This document shows, piece by piece, positions 8,313 through 16,852 of a DNA stretch of 20,770 nucleotides. The DNA is taken from assembly GCA_003427395.1 (NCBI GenBank), contig BFEA01000128.1, positions 2,976,580 through 2,997,349 of the forward strand. Direction: 5' to 3'. Position 1 is the stretch's first letter. Each line of letters opens with the position of its first letter. This DNA comes from Chara braunii (lineage: Eukaryota; Streptophyta; Charophyceae; Charales; Characeae). The position numbers and the translations under genes are program-made. A model generated the notes under the pieces. That model was not told where the DNA came from and made no database searches. It saw nothing but the letters and a program-made list of their open reading frames with translations.

Positions 8313-9333
8313 TTAGCTACCGTCTGTGACAGGGCAGAGCAACTTTCTTGAAACCATTCCCACCTGTCTTGGTTGGGGAGGTAGCAACCTCTCATCTTCT
8401 ACCAGCAGTCCAGAACTCCTGCTTGGAAAATTTGGCTTAGTAGGAGAGAGATGTTCAGTTTTTGGAAATTGGATCCTTTCTTCGAAACCGAGAGTAAGTT
8501 CGATGGGTTTGTGGTCCAGGCCTATATACGGCTGAAGGGGGAGGATCTCTGTGTTTGGCTGTTCCCATTAGCATTTCTGACAACAGGAAGTAATCTATGA
8601 AGGAGAAAGCCATGTGTTGAGCATGATTCTTTTTCAACTAGTGTGAAGGCTCTTTCCCCCGGGTCAGAGTGCGGTATGGCTCCACCAGATTATGATACAG
8701 CATCAACTTCTGGATGGGTTCTGCTTCTTGCGTCGGTTGGCTGGCCGTTGACCTAAAGATGCGGTCGGTGGCCGGGTCCAGGGTAGCGTTCCAATCTCCT
8801 GCTAGGATGCAGGGTGATATAGGGGGGATCAAATTACTCAGGCATGCTATAAAATGTGGATCTTTTTGAAGAGCTATTTGGTGCATAGAGGTTGATTATC
8901 CTAAATTTTTCTTCTTTCCATCGTAGATCCACGAGACACCATCTTTCGTCTGATGTGTCAGCTTTCATGTTCATTACCGAGCCTGTTGTGTAGAGTCGGC
9001 AGGATTTGGGTATAAGGATGGTTGTTCCCTTCGTGCTCGATGCATATCGGATGACCATATTTTGTCCTTGAGCCCTCCTAGCTTCTTTGTCAGAGTTCTA
9101 CGGATTCTGTTGTGTTCAGTTGATGAAGTGAGATGGGTCTCTTGCAGCAGAATTATGTCCTCCGGTTTGTTTGGGTGAACTGTCAGTCCTTCAATTATGT
9201 TGTTCATTTTCTCTTCTTTGTCTAGTATGTTGCCCCGCCCATTAATGTTTCAGCTTCTGATGACTATTCCTTGGGTCTTCCAGTTCACATTGTCCTCCCT
9301 CGCATTTGCCTTGTACCTAAAGATATTTATCAT
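8313..9333 (-). pseudogene. LINE ORF2 endonuclease domain (EEP), multiply broken
   Basis: Likely ORF2 start at ATG 9333-9331 (MINIFRYKANARED), followed in frame by VIRS*NINGRGN. Here TGA at 9252-9250 replaces the Trp codon usual in the S-W-N opening of LINE endonucleases. Next come DIILLQETHLTSS with the catalytic Glu intact (frame of 9207-8974), FRIINLYAPNSSSKRSTFY (frame of 9058-8834), ILAGDWNATLDPATDR with the GD-x-N box (frame of 8886-8638), a TAG at 8640-8638, FSFIDYFLLS, and finally GLDHKPIEL, the DH box, in a third frame (Asp codon 8516-8514). All motifs but the Trp opening are present in the right order, so the domain decayed after insertion. It cuts target DNA in active relatives. 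Confidence 0.85.
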
Positions 9334-9674
9334 TAGAGTGTCAAGAGGTTAGTGGGTCCGAAATGATGAGGGTGAGTTGTCTAGGAGGGATCTGTGTCGG
9401 TTGCCTCCATAGTAGATGTGGTGTCATCTGACGGGTCCTGCTGTGTCTTTGTTGTCGTGTCATCCATCTTTTATTCTCCGATACTTGCGTTGGTTCCCTG
9501 GTCTGAGGTTCGATTCAGCTTTGAACCGCTATCTTCCTCTTCTTCTTGCCTTCCTTCCATGTCATCCTCTCCTCAGAACAATCGCTCCTATAGCACCTAT
9601 CCAGGTCCATATCGAATGCTCTCGAGTCCAGATCGCCATCTCCATATAAAGTCCCCGCGCTCAGGAGTTGGGCC

Positions 9675-9679
9675 ACTGA
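9675..9679. repeat. Target-site duplication of the nested LTR element, left
   Basis: ACTGA directly precedes the TG of the left LTR and recurs at 10829-10833 after the terminal CA. The uninterrupted second copy of the target (GGCCACTGAGG near 11230) carries ACTGA once. Confidence 0.85.
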
Positions 9680-10151
9680 TGTTACGGACTCCGCCAGGGC
9701 TCGATCCCTGGTCTATCTTTTTGCTGTTTCGGCTGCATCCCGTTTTCAGCCTGGCACCCTTTTTCCAAACCCCTCCTTTGGTACCGTAGGATTTTGGATA
9801 ACTGGCGCCATGCTGCAATTCGGGCGCCACTCTCAAATACCACATTTTTTAGTTCTGCCCTCGGGGCCTTTGCAGAAATGCCCCTGGTACCGTACGTGTC
9901 ACCGGTACTTATACCGGCTCTCCGTATGGTACGGGGACCAGTCTCGTACCAGTTCTCTGTTGCTGTACTTGTACTCGCAGTGGGACTTGCTGTTTCGGCA
10001 TTCGGAATCCAAGACTTCGACTTTGTGCCTTGCCACTGTGTCTGCGTCCGGCCCTCAGTTGTGTCGAGTGAGTGAGTGTGTGTGTGTGCTCTCACTCTCT
10101 CCCTCTCTCTCTCCTCTCCATCGGCTCTCCCTCAGCCTCACGCCTGTCACT
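9680..10151 (+). repeat. Left (5') LTR of the nested element
   Basis: It starts TGTTACGGACTCCG and ends GTCACT immediately before the primer-binding site. Its last 134 bp (10018-10151) align with 10687-10828, with roughly ten substitutions and an 8-bp indel, so the element is not young. It includes a long imperfect palindrome at 9881-9936 and a pyrimidine-rich CTCTC tract (10090-10130). The 137-residue minus-strand open frame 9682-10095 is only the LTR antisense. Confidence 0.75.
9881..9936. repeat. Imperfect palindrome in the LTR
   Basis: The outer arms CCCCTGGTACCGTACG (9881-9896) and CGTATGGTACGGGG (9923-9936) pair with one mismatch and a 2-nt bulge. An inner perfect hairpin, CCGGTA / CTTA loop / TACCGG, lies at 9902-9917. 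The same inner hairpin occurs at 19984-20001. Confidence 0.8.
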
Positions 10152-10152
10152 C

Positions 10153-10173
10153 TGGTATCGGAGCGGTTCGAAC
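10153..10173 (+). other. Primer-binding site of the nested LTR element
   Basis: TGGTATCGGAGC followed by GGTTCGAA starts two bases after the left LTR. It closely matches the complement of the 3' end of plant initiator-Met tRNA (TGGTATCAGAGC...), the usual primer for plant LTR retrotransposons. It fixes the element's orientation as plus. Confidence 0.75.
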
Positions 10174-10196
10174 CCGCCCGACCCACCCTGCTTCGT

Positions 10197-10510
10197 CGCC
10201 ATCACCTGGCCATCATCAGCATCATCGTCGTGATCGCCGTCATAGTGCCACATCATCGTCGTGATCGTCGCCATCGTGCCACGTCATCGTCGTGATCGTC
10301 GTCATCGTGCCACGCCATCACCATCATCGTCGCGATCGTCATCGTCGTGCCACGTCATCATCGTCACCATCGCGATCGTCGTCGTCGTGCCACGTCATCA
10401 TCGTCACCATCGCGATCGTCGTCGTCGTGCCACGTCACCATCGTCGTGCCCATCGTCCTCGTCGCCACGCCGTGCCATCGTCGTCATCGTCATTGCTACC
10501 CCGCGCAGAT
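10197..10510. repeat. CATCGTCGT compound repeat inside the nested element
   Basis: Long reiteration of CATCGTCGTGATCGTC and GTGCCACGTCATC units. It yields long Arg/Ser/His-rich open frames on the plus strand at 9810-10516, which are products of the repeat and not genes. Confidence 0.85.
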
Positions 10511-10525
10511 AAGTAATTGACGACA

Positions 10526-10676
10526 ATTTTTCTTTTTTTTATTTCTTCTTCTTCGATTCTTCTTCTCCTTTTCACCTTGGTCTTCTTCTTTTCATCATCT
10601 CCTTCTTCTTCCTCCTCTTTTTCTTCCTTTTTTTTTATCTTCGTCTTCTTCTTCTTCTTCTCCTCTCCCACTGTCA
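10526..10676. repeat. TTC-rich pyrimidine tract
   Basis: Almost pure T/C tract dominated by TTC and CTT triplets. On the minus strand it is polypurine and encodes Lys/Glu strings (10435-10764) without meaning. Confidence 0.9.
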
Positions 10677-10686
10677 TGATCCCCCC

Positions 10687-10828
10687 CGACTTCGTGCCTT
10701 GCCACTGTGTCTGTGTCCGACCCTCGGTCGTGTCGAGTGAGTGAGTGTAGGTGTGTGCTCTCACTCTCTCCCTCTCTCCCTCTCTCTCTCCTCTCCCTCA
10801 GCTCTCCCTCAGCCTCACGCCCGTCACA
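10687..10828 (+). repeat. Right (3') LTR of the nested element, 5'-truncated
   Basis: It begins CGACTTCGTGCC, which corresponds to 10018 in the left LTR, and ends GTCACA just before the target duplication. The first 338 bp of the LTR are missing. Confidence 0.75.
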
Positions 10829-10833
10829 ACTGA
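10829..10833. repeat. Target-site duplication of the nested LTR element, right
   Basis: ACTGA directly after ...GTCACA; it matches 9675-9679. Confidence 0.85.
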
Positions 10834-11000
10834 GGCTGCCAACAGTTCCACTGGAATGCCTGGGCCTGCTAGCACACCGTATGGTATCGCCAAAACTGTC
10901 CTCCATGGTCGGTTGCCTCCATGGCAGATGTGGTGTGCTGTGTCTTTGTTGTTATGTCATCCATCTTATATTCTCCAATACTTATGCTGGTTCCCTGGTC

Positions 11001-11132
11001 TCAGTGTAGATTCGGCTTTGAACTGCTATCTTCCTCTTCTTCTTGCCATTCCTCCATGCCATCCTCTCAGTGTAGATTCGGCTTTGAACCGCTATCTTCC
11101 TCTTCTTCTTGCCATTCCTCCATGCCATCCTC
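11001..11132. repeat. 66-bp in-frame tandem duplication in ORF1
   Basis: Two copies starting TCAGTGTAGATTCGG (11001-11066, 11067-11132). On the minus strand they encode two copies of a 22-residue unit around EDGMEEWQEEEED. The junction creates a TGA between copies. Only copy 2 of the larger duplication has this extra step. Confidence 0.9.
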
Positions 11133-12420
11133 GGAACAATCGCTCTTGTAGCAACTGTCCACGTCCATAGCGAATTCTCTCGAGTCCAGATCGCTATCTC
11201 CACATACAGTCCCCACGCTCAGGAGTTGGGCCACTGAGGTCGCCAACAGTTCCGTTGGAATGCCTGGGCCTGCTAGCACACTGTATGGTATCGCCGAAAC
11301 TGTCCTCCATGGTCTCCACATCATCCCGCTCTTGAGTTTGGTATTGAGTGCCATTTTGGCAATCACGGGGAAGAATGCACCAGGGGTATGCTGATCTTCC
11401 TCCATTTGGTGGTCTTGTTGCTTGTCGTGATCAGTTTGTGAGGAGCTGGCTTCCGGTAGGCTATAAGAATCAGTTGTTTCATACAGACCCAGTGGGAAGT
11501 CCTTTGTTACCTTCTCTTGAAGAATCTTGGCTACGTTCTGGCCTTCCTCAATCTAGGGGATCGTGAAGGACACATCAGGAGCCACCTACCATTCAGCTTC
11601 CCTTTCGATATACCTGGTTGCAATCAGTGGGCGAGTGTCCATTAGGGTCAATCTTGCTGATTTGGATGAGGCCCCTACATGGGTGCCTTGCCATCAGCGA
11701 TGTGCTGGAAGGACGTGAATTATGGGGTGTATTCCGCGTTCATCTTTACCATCTATTCTGTATGAGCCACCACCACCACAGCTTCTTTCTCCAGCGCTGT
11801 GCGCGTCGATTCTTCTTCGTACTCTTCTTGAACGGACTTCGAGTCTGGGGAGGGTTCCTTTTTTTTCTGATTTTTTGACGTCTTCCATTTCTTTGGACGC
11901 AGGTCCTGGAACGAGTCATTGGTATTGAGGACAGTCTTGTCCTTGTCGGTCAACCCTTGCTCTCTTGCTCTTTGTTTTTCTGCGTATCTGAAAGTTGTGT
12001 ACTCAAAAAATTCCTCCGCTTTTTCTTCGTCAACCTTTTCCTTTTTCAAAATGTCATGTTGGTTGGTCGATTTCTCAATGCCCGCGATTGATGCCTTTAT
12101 GCCGTTCTTTCCGTCTTTCTAAGATCTCTCAATGTGTTTTAAGCATGCTGCTTTGATGTCAAAAGCACACTCTCTTTCCTTTTTGGCCTTCTCGATGTAC
12201 TCCCTTAGCCATTGGAGAGTTCATTGGGATTCAGATCGACTGTCTGATCTCATGTTTGAGGCTGTTCCTCTAGACTCTCCGTTGTCCTTGTTGTCCCTGC
12301 TGTCATTTTCATCACTTGCGGGTTCAAAATCTGTCTCATTCTGTCCTTTTGCCGGGGGATGTTCCTCTCCCATTCCTTTCCCTGATTCCATCGTTTTTTT
12401 CCTTTTGAGACCTACTTCCG

Positions 12421-12618
12421 CCTTTCCCAACTTGTCTTCTCCATCCAATGTGCTTTTATTGCCAGCTTGTGGTTTGGGTAAACTTTGAAGAGACTCTTGC
12501 TCCATCCTTTTGAGCACTGCCTTTCCCAACGTGTCTTCTCCATCCAATGTGCTTTTATTGCCAGCTTGTGGTTTGGGTGGGCTCTGAAGAGCCTCTTGCT
12601 CCATCCTTTTGAGCATCT
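12421..12618. repeat. 99-bp in-frame tandem duplication in ORF1
   Basis: Two copies with period 99 (CCTTTCCCAAC at 12421 and 12520). On the minus strand they encode two near-identical 33-residue units, LKRMEQE...LQS..PKPQAGNKSTLDGED. The period is a multiple of three, so the frame is kept. Confidence 0.9.
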
Positions 12619-13047
12619 TACACAAGGTCATTGGTTCTTTGTTGTACTGTTTTTCTGCCTGTTCAATCCAGATCCCACAACAGATCCTCTCTCGCTTTCT
12701 CTTCCCTGATCACGCGAGAGTCGATCAGTGGTTTGTGTTGATCTTCGTTGGATTCCCAGTCAGTTTCCCTGTCGCTTTCTTCTGCCATCTGTTGTCAGGA
12801 GGGGGGAAAATGTAGGGTTTTTCAACGGTTGGTTTTTTACCAGCATGGTGTCATACCCAGTTTGGGTCCTCAAGGTTATCATCGAATACCCAACCATCAT
12901 AATTGGGGTCGATGATGAACCAAGTGCCCGGTGGATCCCCTACTTCAACAAGCATGTTGGGGTGAAGTGTTTGGGAAGGTCTGAACCCAAGTGACCACGG
13001 GCTCTGCATCTGAAACAGATTGGCGAGTTGGTTGATACTTTGATTTC

Positions 13048-13051
<4 letters not shown>

Positions 13052-13078
<27 letters not shown>
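13052..13078. repeat. T27 homopolymer within LINE ORF1
   Basis: 27 consecutive T on the plus strand (poly-A on the coding strand), placed between the N-terminal ORF1 domain and the CCHC knuckle. It reads as Lys in the minus frames and shifts the register. It could be an expanded A-rich codon run or an assembly-length artefact. Confidence 0.9.
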
Positions 13079-13082
<4 letters not shown>

Positions 13083-13801
13083 CCTGGGGAGAGGCTCCAT
13101 CTATTGGTGGGGAGAATCACCTGCTGGGAAACGGGCCCAGCGTCCGATCTCCAGTTCCCAGGTCTCTGGAAACACCGAAGGGTCATCTGTCTTGACTTCC
13201 AACAGGGTTGTCATTGATCCACAATAAGGAGCAACGAATTCTGGCGTCAGCAAAATCCACTCAAGGATTATGTTTGTTGTGTACTGCCATTCCAGTCTGT
13301 CTACCACTAGGCCATGGAACCCTGGGTGAATGCCATCGAATAGCACCCAAAAGTGTTTCTTCATGAGAGTCTGTTGGTACGAGACTGAAAAAGTGGGGTT
13401 CTATCTCTGCGCCGTCTGCTTCTTCCACCTAGTTCTTGTACATACAAATCCATTGCAGCTCCTTGACTGCAGATCCGCTGCACTCTGAGCATGGTGTTCT
13501 TTGTTGAAGATCACAATGATGTTGTTGCGCCCCAGGTTTTGCAGAGAGAAAAGTTCCCCAACATCCTTACGTTTCATCTCTTTCTTAATTGTTTCTATGA
13601 TCTGGCATGAGGTCTGCTCCGTTGCGAGCAAAATTGAACACCACTACGTATTTTTCATGCAGTTCATCCAATTCGCGAACTTTCCCATCAAGATATTTCC
13701 ATATAATTACCTGTTCTTCTTTCTCACCATTCATCATTTTCTTTGTGACCGGTACTCCTTCAACTTTTGTTTTTTTAATTAGAAATTTGAGTTTTGGTCG
13801 T

Positions 13802-13811
13802 ATTCACTGTT
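13802..13811. repeat. Candidate LINE target-site duplication, 5' side
   Basis: ATTCACTGTT matches 4686-4695. On the minus strand it falls exactly where the gag frame stops making sense after CINCSEYGHQQ, as expected if the LINE begins here. Confidence 0.5.
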
Positions 13812-14842
13812 GATGACCGTATTCGCTGCAGTTAATGCAAGCTCGTCGCCAATAACCGTCTCGCCACACATCTTGATACAGACCCACCCTCACCCAAGCT
13901 GGAGTCCTGTTTGAGTTTTGGGTCTGCCCCTAACTCTTCTGTTGACCGCCCTTGTCGCTACCATTTGCCTTAACTTTTACTAAAGATTTGAGGTTGCTAC
14001 CCTCAGCACTATCGTCACTTCCAAACTTTGTTTCGTCGACAAGATCGAAATCAACCATCATCAATCGACTACTTTTTTTTCTTCCACTGTTGTTGACTCT
14101 TATTCGTTCTCGTTTTGCTCCTCCTAGCCTAGCCTCTAAGCCTAAGCCCTTCTTGCTAAAGGAGTCCAAAGTGTGATATTCGATGCTGGCCTCGTTGACC
14201 AGCAAGTTCTTGACGTATGTGGGAAGACATCTCAAGAACATGGTCATTAAGCCTGGGGATCGTAGTGCACGTTGGGGACAATAATGAGACGCTCCACAAC
14301 AGATGTAAGCTCTCGAGCGGTCTTGTACCTTTTAGTATCAATTCGGGTCAACGCGTTGGTGGCCTGTTGGGCTTGCTGAGGGTTGTGCCATCGCGTTTCT
14401 ACAAACTCCATGAAGCTCTCTAAAGTATGGGTCTTAGCCCACTCATTCATTCGCCTGCCGAATCCTTTTGAGGCTACCAATCCATCTAGCCATCGGGCTG
14501 CCGAACCCTCGAGATACGAGGCGACAGTGATCACCTCTTCCTCGAACAACGTCCTTTTCGCCCTCACCCACACTGGCACCGTTCTCAACCAAGTGTCGAG
14601 AGCCTCATCCTTCTTATCACCCGAGAAGGTTGAGGGTGGTTTCAGTGGAGTCTTGGGGTGCCAAGGTTGTTGGTGTCTCACTGGTGGGACCGGCTGCTGT
14701 GTAGCCCTGGTCGCTGGACTTGGAGATGAAGAAGCAGTAGTTTGTGCTGCTGCTGCTGAAGTACCGCTTGGTGAACTGCTAAACTGAGTCATAGAGGGGC
14801 CTATCATCACCGGTGAGGAGATCGGTGATGGATAAACTGTGG

Positions 14843-14935
14843 CCGAAAACCAGGTCCGCTTGTTAGAGATGTGAAAGTCATCTGTGATGAACAAACTAGT
14901 GACCGGAAACCAGGTCCGCCTGTTGGAGATGTGAA
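14843..14935. repeat. 60-bp-period duplication upstream of the gag capsid
   Basis: AAACCAGGTCCGCTTGTTAG (14847) recurs as AAACCAGGTCCGCCTGTTGG (14907), each followed by AGATGTGAA. It is translated on the minus strand as repeated LHISN.RTWF units. Confidence 0.85.
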
Positions 14936-15556
14936 GTCTTTCCCTTCCCCTGCATGAGTCACAGTATCTGGTCAAGGGTATCCTGGATAGCATCCAATGT
15001 GTTGTCCATGTAAGCATGCACGGACAGTAGACCCGCCTTGAGAATTTTGCTTGTGTTGTCGCGTCATCTTAACCCTTCTACAACAGCTTTGTCTGCCCTC
15101 CTATCCTCTAGTCTGGCTTTCCTTTTTCCAATCTTTGTTTCCCTTTGGGTGGCTTCTCTAAGTTCCTTCTCTAACCGTAAGCGGATCAACTCTCCTTGTT
15201 GGAGTTCAATGACCTCTCTTGTGCGTGGAGGTGGCAAGTTGTACTGCGAGCCCGCCATCTGACTAGAAGAACTGCTTGGTACCATCTTGCTGGACGTGGA
15301 CTGTGAACTGGTCGGCATGCCTAATGTCTGCTGACTAGAGGAAGCAGCAGAAGTAGCCATAGCTGCTGCAGTGGCTGTTGCCGCTGCAAGCACTCGCTTC
15401 TCTAGCTCTCTGCAAACGTTCAGCTACTACTTCCCGTCGTATGGCCCTCTCTCCCCCAGGTGGCAAAGTTTGGTGCACGATTAGGATCCTAAGGGACTCC
15501 TAACGTGTCACCCTTCTCCCTATAGATCTATCCTCACCACTGCCTGGTCCGCTCAT

Positions 15557-16831
15557 CAGCTAGGTAGAACACTGTCGGCACTAGTGCCCTCACTGGGGCC
15601 TACCACTGCACGTGTCTGACCGGGTTGAAAAAATAAATAAAAATAAATTAGTATCCAGCAAGTCACCTAGGCTACCGTTCAAGCGGTATCGGCAACATAT
15701 ACACAGACTGAGCACATAATCTAATCCTACTTTGATTACAGAAGCATCGAACAGAACTGGCAATGGTAGAACACTCTAGTTCTAATCTAGGTTGTCTGTT
15801 AGGCGTTAGCAGTCTGTCCACCAACTAATCAAAATAAAATCAAATGTGCACAGATGTATGCACAATGGAAATAGTTGTGAACACAGTTGAGCACCAATTG
15901 AAACCTTCCTCCCCCTGTATCCAATGTGCCTGTCCGCATCACCAATCAGCGGTGTCTAAGGTGTGCATTAACGACACACCCCTGTGCCCAGGAACTCGCT
16001 TATGACCAGCACTGCCCTTTGTTTATCCTCGCGTGCAATGAGCCTTCCATCCGACTGATCTGGCTGATCAAGAGGCAGTCTAAGGACAGCCCCCAAGGTC
16101 TTCAGGGATTATTTAACACATCACGGACAGGACGACGATCACAACCAGTATTCAGAACAGATCACCAACATAAATATTTATAGACGGTCTGGTAAGCGTC
16201 TTGCATAGGACTGGTCAGTACACGTTCCCTCTATTGGCGCAGCAAAGCAGCATGGCCTGCGTGTACTACTCCCATGGGTTGGCATGGTGACCGTGACCCG
16301 TGCTTCGACCAAGGCCCTTCAGAAGCACCGCCCTCTCCTGCCAGATGCGCCACCAGGAAGAATGTCGACTCTCGAGGTAGAGTGCTCATTGCTCCTGAAC
16401 CAAAAGAGGACACTCAAGTTGGACTCACTTCCTCGCAGTAAGAAGAGATTGAGAGGGATGATAAGGTAAGGGAACAACGTACCTGAAGATAGCTACCCCC
16501 AACCACAAATTCTCACCAATTGAGCCAGCGTGCATTTCAATGACCAGTCATAGCCTCGGTACCACCCACAACGCAATGCAGTGCCACCTCAGCCAAAATG
16601 CCACATCAGCATGCTCTCATCAGCATGCTCTCATCAGCATGCTCTCATCAGCATGCTCTCATCATCACACATACATCCGCTGTCGCCACAACTCCCACGC
16701 TGTGCCACAGCCTTCCGGCCAACTCCCCTCTGCCCGGGAGTGTCTGCTCATGCCAGTGCCAATGTACCCTTACTGCGTAGAAGCATCGTCAGCGCACCAA
16801 GTAACAACGTCACCAGCGCCAGGTAATGGCG
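15557..16831 (-). other. Leader of the gypsy-type element, no gene seen
   Basis: The stretch lies between the probable primer-binding site and gag. No protein motif was found on either strand. It includes an A/T-rich patch (15627-15652) and a perfect 4 x 14-bp repeat. At 1.27 kb it is long for a leader, so another insertion or a misplaced primer site is possible. Confidence 0.4.
16607..16662. repeat. Four perfect copies of a 14-bp unit
   Basis: CAGCATGCTCTCAT repeated four times without a mismatch; each contains the palindrome GCATGC. The perfect identity suggests recent expansion, unlike the diverged repeats elsewhere in the window. Confidence 0.95.
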
Positions 16832-16852
16832 ATCGAACCAGTTCCGATACCA
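16832..16852 (-). other. Probable primer-binding site of the gypsy-type element
   Basis: The minus strand reads TGGTATCGGAACTGG then TTCGAT, close to the complement of the initiator-Met tRNA 3' end and to the site at 10153. Its orientation agrees with the gag. The 5' LTR would lie at 16853 and above, but neither end could be placed because no second LTR is in the window and no CA sits directly at the junction. Confidence 0.5.

Larger units (their letters stand above)
9680..10828 (+). mobile_element. Short non-coding LTR retrotransposon nested in the LINE
   Basis: Element bounded by TGTTACGG... and ...GTCACA with ACTGA on both sides, i.e. TG...CA ends plus a 5-bp target duplication as left by a retroviral-type integrase. 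It contains a long left LTR, a primer-binding site, about 510 bp of microsatellite-like internal DNA and a second LTR reduced to its last 142 bp. No gag or pol motif is visible, so any movement needed proteins from elsewhere or an internal deletion removed them. No polypurine tract precedes the right LTR, consistent with a deletion running from the internal domain into the LTR. A true TRIM would have two complete terminal repeats, so a deletion derivative is more likely. Confidence 0.8.
9399..11314. repeat. Large tandem duplication in ORF1 tail, first copy split by the LTR element
   Basis: A unit starting GGTTGCCTCCAT and ending CTGTCCTCCATGGTC is present as copy 1, 9399-9679 joined to 10834-10910 once the LTR element and one target duplication are removed, and copy 2, 10911-11314. 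Landmarks shared in order are CATCCATCTT, ATCTTCCTCTTCTTCTTGCC, CTCTCGAGTCCAGATCGC and CTCAGGAGTTGGGCCACTGA. Copy 2 gives the uninterrupted version of the target site. The duplication therefore arose before the LTR insertion. Confidence 0.85.
9381..13737 (-). pseudogene. LINE ORF1 (RNA-binding, CCHC knuckle), interrupted by an LTR element
   Basis: ORF1 of the LINE packages its RNA. A likely start is ATG 13737-13735 (MMNGEKEEQVIIWKYLDGK). A frame change leads to NNIIVIFNKEHHAQSAADLQ and, after one TAG (13403-13401), to KKHFWVLFDGIHPGFHGLVV and ILLTPEFVAPYCG, resembling the N-terminal domain of plant LINE ORF1 proteins. After an expanded A tract comes SPICFRCRARGHLGSD (13017 down), a CCHC knuckle whose last Cys is replaced. 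Then come a charged tail (MAEESDRETDWESNEDQ at 12788), a 33-residue duplication, a Lys/Glu-rich coiled-coil-like part (12223-11753, two in-frame stops) and an acidic C-terminus (EEWQEEEEDSGS). A TAG at 9383-9381, 47 bp before ORF2, is a plausible end. The LTR element splits it at 9680-10828. Confidence 0.65.
4698..13801 (-). mobile_element. Near-full-length dead LINE (L1-like, two open reading frames)
   Basis: A non-LTR retrotransposon read on the minus strand. In order it has a 5' end near 13801, ORF1 (13737-9381), ORF2 with endonuclease, reverse transcriptase and C-terminal zinc finger (9333-5361), a 3' region (5360-4725) and a poly(A) tail (T run 4698-4724 on the plus strand). The LTR element at 9680-10828 lies inside ORF1, so the LINE itself is about 8 kb. 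The spacing of 47 bp between the ORF1 stop and ORF2 Met, and an ORF2 of roughly 1320 codons, fit the plant-type L1 plan. The candidate flanking target duplication ATTCACTGTT is seen at 4686-4695 and 13802-13811. Many stops, frame changes and two catalytic substitutions show it cannot move by itself. Boundaries are inferred; identity as a LINE is secure. Confidence 0.85.
13802..15556 (-). pseudogene. Ty3/gypsy-type gag, frameshifted and 3'-truncated
   Basis: Capsid/nucleocapsid precursor of an LTR retrotransposon. A likely start is ATG 15556-15554 (MSGPGSGEDRSIGRRV), followed in the same frame by an in-frame TAG and QTLPPGGERAIRREVVAERLQ. The frame of 15393-15064 gives a Ser/Ala-rich stretch and a coiled-coil-like helix (ELQQGELIRLRLEKELREA). 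The frame of 15017-14247 gives PSTFSGDKKDEALDTWLRTV, TVASYLEGSAARWLDGL and FMEFVETRWHNPQQAQQA, the capsid core. At about 14248, GCTTAATG seems to lack one T. The frame of 14247-13930 then resumes with MTMFLRCLPTYVKNLL and SFSKKGLGLEARLG. A final frame gives ACINCSEYGHQQ, the start of a CCHC knuckle that is cut off at 13802. No protease or polymerase follows. Family assignment is firm from the capsid motifs. Confidence 0.85.

Noticed and set aside
10261-10516. Arg/Ser/His-rich open frames resembling SR proteins
   Set aside because: Pure translation of the CATCGTCGT microsatellite inside the nested LTR element.
10435-10764. Lys/Glu-rich minus-strand open frame
   Set aside because: Antisense of the TTC tract plus the truncated LTR; the same LTR antisense peptide appears at 9682-10095.
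16607-16662. Regular short repeats as a CRISPR array
   Set aside because: 14-bp units with no spacers, in eukaryotic DNA.
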